From NCBI GenBank assembly GCA_025345505.1, contig JANVCC010009942.1, positions 1,629,151-1,693,150 on the forward strand: DNA of 64,000 bases, in the 5' to 3' direction. This DNA comes from Todiramphus chloris collaris. Lineage: Eukaryota; Chordata; Aves; Coraciiformes; Alcedinidae. The notes beneath the pieces are model-generated. The model did not search any database. It was not told where the DNA came from and was given only the letters and a program-made list of their open reading frames with translations. Shown here piece by piece: positions 57,640 through 64,000 of this stretch. Made by a program: the position numbers and the translations under genes. How positions within the stretch are numbered: the stretch's first letter is position 1; each line of letters begins with the position of its first letter.

Positions 57640-57991
57640 TAATAAGTCTGAACTGGTATAGAAATGGGGGGCAAGCCACAACCCAACAAGGTGAAAAGTG
57701 CAAGGACAAAGAAAACTTTGATCTTCCTCCCAGATACCACCAGAGGACAACAAGCAGATGTGTGCATGTGATAATAGGTAGAGAGTTATGATAATGGTTT
57801 CTTAGAATTCTACTGAATATGCAATAGGTTTACAGGAAATTTAATGAATATGTATGTAATCTCTCTATAAGGAATGACTGTTTCTGAACGCTGGTGTTTG
57901 TGTTAGGAGGAGAGATCCCCCACATGCCCGGCACTGCAATAAAGAATGACTGCTTAAGAACTTCAGTTACTGAGTTTTCACTGTGTCACGA
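57640..57991 (+). mobile_element. LTR fragment, same superfamily as A and B
   Basis: The segment gttaggaggagagatccccc then ggcactgcaataaagaatgactgctt (AATAAA 57938-57943) parallels the family B R/U5 at 1.28-1.35 kb. Ends near gtcacgaca. Start not found. Confidence 0.55.
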
Positions 57992-59407
57992 CACATTCAA
58001 GTTTCTACAGTGAGTGAGGAGTTAGTATGATGAATATGACACCACCAACAGAACCATTAAAGGTAAAAGAAAAATGATGACATCAGACTACTTATCTGTT
58101 GGGACTACTAAGATCAAGAGTACATTCAATTAAACAGCTTTGGTTTTCCATTCTGATAATTCATAATATTTTTTTTAAACTTCATCTCAAATGAAAAAGG
58201 AGTAACTTCAAGATTTTGTAAACCAATATTAGTGACATAAATAAAAATTATTCACTTTAATAATAGTAATTCTAAAGAAATTTTAGACAGCTGACAGTTC
58301 ATTAAAATCAATAAGCATAAAAATGTCAAAAACAGCTCTAATAATTTGATTTTACATTTGTATTGTTTTATTTCAGAAAGCAGAAGTGCAAGATAGGTTT
58401 ATGAATTACAATAACTGCCAGTTAAATGCACTGAATAGTAACTTTAATGAGGAAGAACTCATCATCTGAGTTAAGACAATGAGTCAGACCAGCTTCAATA
58501 AAATGCATAGAACTATTCATGTCATTGGAGACAGATAGTCAAGGTGATTTTAGCAGAATACTACATAAAATTTTATAGTAACTCTTCACTTAGTAAAGAA
58601 AGAAACAGGGCTGAATAAAAGAACCCTCATAGACTAGCACTTTTCGATTCAAACTAGCCACTGCAGCAGTTTATATGAAAAGATCTAACAGCTTCAAGTT
58701 TGTTTAAAGTATTCTCAAAAATGTATCTGTTCCAGATGCAATATTTTCTCACACCATTAAAGAAAATAAATCATATTTAAGTGGAAAATGACTTCCTCAC
58801 TTCTTGGTACACTGGAAGAGCAACTCTCCCATTACTCCTCTCTGAAGAACATGCATTTTGAGACATTTTGTGCATGTACTGTGATGAAAAGAGTACAGAA
58901 TTTTACAAATTCCAAACCTGTACTTCTGCCACAGCTGGTGCCATTTATTTGTAAATGTAGGGAACCAACTCACTATGATGAAACCACCAAGAGTGCTTGT
59001 CTCCACATCTCCAATTATTTTGTACTATGCATTACTTGGTCTTCACATCTTACACAAATGTGTGAATAGAAAGATCAGTAATCTGTAACACTTAAGTAAT
59101 TTCTGAGTCACATACCTGACTTTTGGTCCAGTAAATACGCATTAGTACAATGTGTAAAGTTGCAGTTACTAGTTATGTAGGTGAGAGGAATATGCCACAG
59201 ATAACCGCAAAGGAAAGCAAATATTTACTGACATATTATATGCATATGGGTTTTTTTTCTTCTTCATTTAAGCATTTTAATATATTAGTATTATTAGAAT
59301 AACAATATAAATATCTCTCATACAACCAGGATATGATAAAAGAATACATGTACAGCATGTACAGCAATTAACTGTTTATTCCCACCATGTTGAGAAGTGG
59401 GAAAATT
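57992..59407. other. AT-rich, presumed intronic
   Basis: No exon of the aminopeptidase and no repeat recognised. Open frames at 58788-59069 (both strands) lack family features. Confidence 0.35.
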
Positions 59408-60107
59408 TCATAGAATCATAGGTTGGAAGGGACCTCCAAAGGTCATCTAGTCCAACTCTCCTGCGATGATAAAACACATCTTCAACTAGATTAGGATGCT
59501 CAGAACCCTGTCCAGTCTGACCTTGAATGTTTCCAGGAATGGGACATCTACAACGTCTCTAAGCAACCTGTTCCAATATTTCACCTCCCTCATCACAAAA
59601 ATTTCTTTCTTATACTAATCTGAAGCTACACACCTCTAGTTTAAAACTATTACACCTTGTCCTGTTGCAACAGGCCTCATCTTTCCTTCAAGTATTAAAA
59701 GGCTGCAATAAAGTACACTCCAGAGCCTTCTCTTCTCCAGGCTAAACAACTCCAACTCTCAAAGCCTGTCTTACAGGGAGAGATGTTCCAGCCCTCTAAT
59801 CACTTTTGTGGCCCTCCTCTGGACCCACTCCAACAGGCCCATGTCTTTCTTATGCTGGAGACTGCAGAGCTGGACACAGTACTACAGGTGGAATCTCAAC
59901 AGAGTGGAGCAAAGGGACAGAATCACTTCCCTCAACCTGCTGGCCATATATCTTTCGATGCAGCCCAGGATGCAATAGGCTTTCTGGGATGCAAACACAC
60001 ATTGTCGGTGCAAGTCCTGCTTTTCATCCACAAAAGTACCCCCATGTCCTTCTCTGCAGCGTTGCTCTCAATTCCTTCATCTGCCAGCCTGTAATTGTGT
60101 TTGGGAT
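59408..60107 (-). mobile_element. CR1 LINE 3' fragment
   Basis: The 3' end is tcatagaatcataggttggaagg. The complement reads the CR1 RT C-terminal region (QYNYRLADEG-like text at about 60.07 kb, then downstream WNLFRDVVDVPFLETFKVRL-like text). It is interrupted at 60107 by the class II provirus. Confidence 0.85.
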
Positions 60108-60109
60108 TG

Positions 60110-60451
60110 TGTCGCTATTTATACCTGGTGTGGAAAGATGCAGCAACACACAGATTCAGCAAGAGAGGGACAATTTATTAATTTATAACCCCATTTTATA
60201 TACCATAGCCCCATAAGGTGATTGGTCAGTGATCACTCATCTCCTAGGGTGATTGGCTAAAGTCCTACAACACCCACTTCAAAATACTTTTCCAGTGTAC
60301 CATAAACACAACTTAACAAAACACCAGGTGTTGGTCCAGCTGACAAAAACCATCCTACTGTTTTTCATAACTTGTGTGAGAAAGGCAGGATTCTCACTGA
60401 ATACTGTGAGAACCTGAGAAAATCCCTCTGCTAGCAGCTTTTCAGCATCCA
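60110..60451 (-). mobile_element. 3' LTR of class II provirus
   Basis: About 342 bp. On the plus strand TGTCGCTATTTATACC...cagcatcca. Minus-strand signals: TATA (complement of tttatata near 60193) and AATAAA (complement of ttattaa near 60177). The short length is typical of avian class II LTRs. Confidence 0.75.
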
Positions 60452-60456
60452 TAATT

Positions 60457-60466
60457 CCCCCTTTTT
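60457..60466 (-). promoter_or_regulatory. Polypurine tract
   Basis: Minus strand aaaaaggggg a few bases before the LTR; primer site for plus-strand DNA synthesis. Confidence 0.7.
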
Positions 60467-60467
60467 A

Positions 60468-60766
60468 TTTAAAGACAAAAAAGGTATCGTTTGTAATCCT
60501 CTGTGGGTAGCCTTGCAGAAGGGAGAACAAATGCAGCATAAGGGATCTGCTTGGTAATGGCCAGTTACCAAACAGAGCGAAAATCAGATGCTGCTTTGAA
60601 GTGGGTAGCAAGACTCTCCAGTGATGCCATGGGAGATACATCTAGCAAACCCAGTTCTACATCACAATTCTACCAGGTACTTGTCTTAAATAGAAATTTA
60701 CATCAGTTATTAATTCTAAACATAGCCTTAAGGGCTTTAACTTTCTGACTCCATAACAAAAGAAAC
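60468..60766. other. Spacer between integrase and LTR, no env
   Basis: No membrane-protein frame or signal-peptide frame is visible; env is absent in this copy. Confidence 0.6.
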
Positions 60767-61547
60767 TTAAAGTTCAGTCTCTGCTTGTGGAAGGACCATC
60801 TGCATGATGGTCGGTATCTTGGTCATCACCAGAAGGATCATTTGGTTGATGATCTGCATTCTGGTCATCATTTGGATGGTCTGCATTCTGGTCAGCATTT
60901 GGAGTTTGCCTGTTCTGCCTCTGGTGCCGCAGGTCAGGGCAAACACGTCTTGCAGGTAGCCACCGTACCCAGTACCTATGGAAACACAAGCATACCCACA
61001 ACCCCAAGCAACAAGCTCAGGCGGGCCTTCACAATTGTTGGTAAGTAGATCCCATACCCAGACTTTCGCCTGGGGTAGATGTGTCTCACCTGACGACTGC
61101 AATGAGAGAAAATGATTCAGAATAACAGGATTATCTGAATTTGGTGGCACTGTGAGATGATTAATTGTATACAAAGCTTTTTCTAGCCAGCTCTGTGAGG
61201 TTTCTCCATGTATTCCCTTCTTTTTGTTTTTCCAAAACACGCTTCAAAGTGCCATGAGCGCGTTCAACAATGGCTTCGCTGGTAGGAGAATGTGGAATAC
61301 CAAAAGTGTGGTCTACGCCCCATAGATGCAAGAACTGCTGTGTCTTCTGCGAGGCATAGGTAGCGCCATTATCGGTTTTCACAGCAGACAGCACGCCCAA
61401 GACCGAGAAAGCCAATTTCCAATGGGCAATGACATCACGGCCTTTCTCTCCAGTGTGAGCAGAAGCCCAGATAGCTGAGGAGAAAGTGTCAATAGACACG
61501 TGCACATATTTAAACTGGCCAAATTCAGGGATGTGTATTACATCCAT
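60767..61547 (-). pseudogene. Class II integrase
   Basis: Catalytic core in 61161-61547: MDVIHIPEFGQFKYVHVSID, then AVKTDNGATYASQKTQQFLH and SEAIVERAHGTLKRVLEKQ, so the D, D and E positions are all present. The C-terminal part is in 60767-61240 (LEKALYTINHL, AKVWVWDLLTNN, LVAWGCGYACVSIGTG), another frame; a further shift leads to WLPAR and an acidic tail with DQNADH repeats at about 60.80-60.90 kb. An in-frame stop lies just before MDVIH, and the zinc-binding part is in a different frame. The gene is broken, though all catalytic residues survive. Confidence 0.85.
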
Positions 61548-62165
61548 TTACCAAAGCTGCAAGGCTTTTAGGCCTCTGGGGTTTACCCCTGGTGGCAAAG
61601 GTGCAGAGTCTGTGACAGTCAGCACAAGCGCTGACAATGTCGCGAGCCTCAGTTGGCATTAAGTGAAACTGCTTCTGCAAGTTATGTGCACTTTGATAGA
61701 AGAAACCGTGCAATGTCTTGGCTTGTGCAATTTTGTCAGGCTGAGGCGCTACCCATGCAGGGTTGGACAGCATGTCAGCCCTGGCATTGCCTTCTGTTAC
61801 AAAACCTGGCAAACTGGTATGACTTCGAATGTGCAGAATGTAACATGGATGCGCTTGAGCTTGAATTGCACACCACAAAGTTTGCAATAGTGAAAACAGT
61901 GCCGCATTATTCAGTCCCTTTAGAAGTGAACAATCCAAGCGTTGGGTTATATCTGCTATGTAAGCAGAATCGGTAACCAAATTCAAAGGCACCTGAGAGA
62001 ACTGCTGAAAAGCCATGGCAACAGCTCTCAATTCAACCAGCTGGGCAGAGCGTGACTTATGGCCTTCCAGCACCTGCCAATCAGATCCCTCCTTCTAGGT
62101 AACAATGGCTTTCCCTGTTTTCCCAGAACCATCCGTGAAGACGGTGGGTCCTTGTATTGGCACTC
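61525..62165 (-). pseudogene. Class II RNase H and integrase zinc finger
   Basis: Begins near 62165 with VFTDGSGKTGKAI (first RNase H acid), then a stop, then frame 61525-62073 open for 182 codons: VELRAVAMAFQQF (glutamate), LVTDSAYIADI (aspartate), HIRSHTSLPGFVTEGNARAD (histidine and last acid). It runs into the integrase HHCC finger (HGFFYQSAHNLQKQFHLMPT, VSACADCH). All RNase H acids are visible. Confidence 0.82.
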
Positions 62166-62178
62166 GACTGTTTTTTGG

Positions 62179-63486
62179 TCATAAGGTGAAGCTGATTGAT
62201 TTTGCCAGCTGCAGTAATTTATGGCTGGGCAGGTGGTAAGTGATCTGCCCTGAAAAGTTTTGCGGTGCACTTTGCAAAGGAACGCTATTGGCAAGGATCC
62301 ACTCAAAGTGTTCCTGTGGTACTGCAAGAACAATTGTTGCAGGATCCGCTGCCATTAATTGCAAACACCGTTGCCAGCATTTGATTATCAGAGAGGTGAT
62401 CAATTCAAAGAATGTGGGTGCTGTCTTTTTTGGCTGATGAGGCAGAAAAACCCATTCTAGAATATGAAAAACGTCAGGACATTGTGTGTTCCACTGGCCA
62501 GTGATACCTGTGGGATGGAGGTCTGGAGCAGTAATGAAAACAGTGACATCAATGGAGGGATTCACTCGATAAACCTGACAAGCAGAAACAGCCTGTTGCA
62601 CCTCCTGCAGCGCTCATCGCTCTTCCAGAGTCAATTTCCGAGGTGAATTCAAATCAGGATCCCCCTTTAAAATATTAAAAAGCATGGAAAGTTGCATTGT
62701 GGCTAGCCTGAAATAAGGACATACCCAATTGATGATACCCAGTAATTTCTGAGCATCATTCAAGATCTTAATAGAATCCGAGAATTGCACCTCTTGGTGT
62801 TGTATAGTGTCATTCAAAATTTTGACTCCTAAATATTTCCAAGGAGGATGCTGTTGAACTTTCTCCGGAGCCACTTGCAACTCGTAGGAATGCAGAGCAG
62901 CGAGCAGCCAAGGCTGTATCCTCAGCAGCTTGTTCTGGGTGGATGCTGCCACCAGGATATTCCCCATGTAATGATAGCAGTATGCCTCAGGAAACTGCTC
63001 ACAGACTCTGGACAAAGCTTGAGCGACATACCATTGGCAGATAGTCAGGCTGTTCTTCATTCCTTGAGGTAGAATCTTCCATTGATATCTCTTTGCAGGT
63101 TCAGCATTGTTAACTGCAGGCACCGTAAAGGCAAATTTTGGTCTGTCATTAGGATGCAAAGGAATTGTGAAAAAGCAATCTTTCAGATCAATGATCAGGA
63201 TGTCCCACCCTGTTGGAATCACGCTGGGTGAGGGCATACCAGGATGCAATGCCCCCATACATTCCATCACTGCGTTAACTTTTTGGAGATTTTGCAAGAG
63301 TCTCCATTTCCCTGATTTCTTCTTAATTACAAAAACAGGAGTGTTCCAGGGACTAGTAGAAGGCTCAATATGTCCCTGTTGTAACTCTTCCTGAACCAGC
63401 TGACGAAGGGCAACTAATTTCTCATTTGGTAGGGGCCACTGTGATTCCCAGATTGGTCTGTTAGTTAGCCACCGCAAAGGCAGCAT
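62179..63486 (-). pseudogene. Class II reverse transcriptase and connection
   Basis: Frame 62614-63486 is open for 290 codons. It reads RPIWESQWPLPNEKLVALRQ, SPWNTPVFVIKKKSGKWRLL (fingers), ILIIDLKDCFFTIPLHP (motif A aspartate), LPQGMKNSLTICQWYVAQAL (motif B) and YCYHYMGNILVAAS, where the YMDD box reads YMGN, losing both conserved aspartates. The connection region follows in the same frame after one stop (62179-62601). Members of the alpha/beta-retrovirus-like group share this layout. Confidence 0.88.
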
Positions 63487-63539
63487 AGGATACGTGTGCC
63501 CTTACGCACAGTGAGCCCTATCAAAAATTTGTCCCAGTT

Positions 63540-63800
63540 CATACCCCCCAAGCTGGCAGCACGTCCCACCCCCAGAGGTTGATTGGAGTGCTAGTAACAT
63601 AAGGTCAGATTGTAGCTGTATGTCCCTCTGGGTCTTTTACCATTACAGGTCGTTCGCTTAAATAGCTTTGTGCAGTTCCTCCTAACCCTGCAATGGCCAA
63701 TCCCACAGGGCTAAAGTCTATGAAGGAGGCCATGCAGAGAAAGAGATAATCATTACATCAGCACCCGTATCGATCAAACCTCGAAGCTGAGTCTGGGGCG
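63540..63800 (-). pseudogene. Class II protease
   Basis: Minus strand text RGLIDTGADVMIISFSAWPP contains an intact aspartyl-protease D-T-G (about 63762-63775), followed in a second frame by GLAIAGLGGTAQSYLSE and INLWGWDVLPAW, the protease flap and C-terminal region. Frameshift and stops disrupt it. Confidence 0.75.
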
Positions 63801-64000
63801 GATGAGCATTTGGCAGGATTAGGGTACATGTCATCTGTGGCCTTTGGCTAGAGATGTCTGCAGTCTAGAAGATCTGCGGAAGTCCCATAGATCCATTGCC
63901 GCTATCGTCGCAAACTCATTGTTCTGTCCTGGGGACACATGACTTAAAAGGCACTAATTGAGCAATGCAAGTGTTTTCAGGGACAGGGGAGTTGGGCGTG
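63801..64000 (-). other. Upstream of protease motif, provirus continues
   Basis: No further motif recognised before the window ends. Confidence 0.4.

Larger units (their letters stand above)
60110..64000 (-). mobile_element. Class II (ERVK-like) provirus, 3' part, runs off the window
   Basis: Inserted in CR1. From right to left on the minus strand: protease, RT, RNase H, integrase, a short spacer with no env, polypurine tract, LTR. The 5' LTR, gag and any dUTPase lie beyond 64000. The pol gene has few lesions compared with the ERVL relics, so it is the youngest provirus in the window. Confidence 0.85.

Noticed and set aside
60468..60766. env remnant of the class II provirus
   Set aside because: Too short and no signal peptide, cleavage site or membrane segment visible.

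Overview
This is vertebrate nuclear DNA, almost certainly from a bird. The evidence is at least seven CR1 retrotransposon copies of avian type (minus-strand copies open with runs like cacagaatcacagaatg; plus-strand copies end in tandem attctgtg), several endogenous retrovirus (ERV) families with well-formed LTRs, and two exons of an LNPEP-like M1 aminopeptidase. The ERAP1-LNPEP neighbourhood is Z-linked in chicken, so a sex chromosome is plausible, but the window itself does not prove it. I see no rRNA, tRNA, CRISPR or bacterial-type gene. LTR family letters (A to G) are my own labels.

Layout: 1-14.4 kb is mostly AT-rich single-copy-looking DNA with solo LTRs (families G, B, A and a pair sharing a 3' terminus). 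14.4-21.8 kb holds a ~197-bp satellite array with an internal inversion, split by a long CR1 that itself carries a deleted ERVL-type element with target-site duplication (TSD) CGGCC. 21.8-31.9 kb holds family C, D and E LTRs, a minus-strand ERVL relic and a ~187-bp tandem array sitting inside that relic's gag region. 32-38 kb is a plus-strand ERVL pol relic broken by nested CR1 and LTR insertions. 38.3-39.7 kb is GC-rich then strongly purine-rich. 40-42.8 kb is a near-complete CR1 ORF2. 45.7-50.1 kb is a second, longer ERVL relic, followed by a 10-N assembly gap inside an LTR. 51.5-54.7 kb has nested LTR pairs. 55.1-56.2 kb has the two LNPEP-like exons on the minus strand. From 60.1 kb to the right edge lies the 3' part of a minus-strand class II (ERVK-like) provirus with LTR, integrase, RNase H, RT and protease, and no env.

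The only recognisable host gene is the aminopeptidase; the rest is a record of serial transposition. Nested insertions with intact 4-6 bp TSDs give a relative timeline: ERVL bodies first, then CR1 and family E LTRs, then family C LTRs inside family E. The least expected structures are the two tandem arrays that share a core motif, one embedded in a retroviral gag relic, and a possible one-base splice-junction defect in the LNPEP-like gene.
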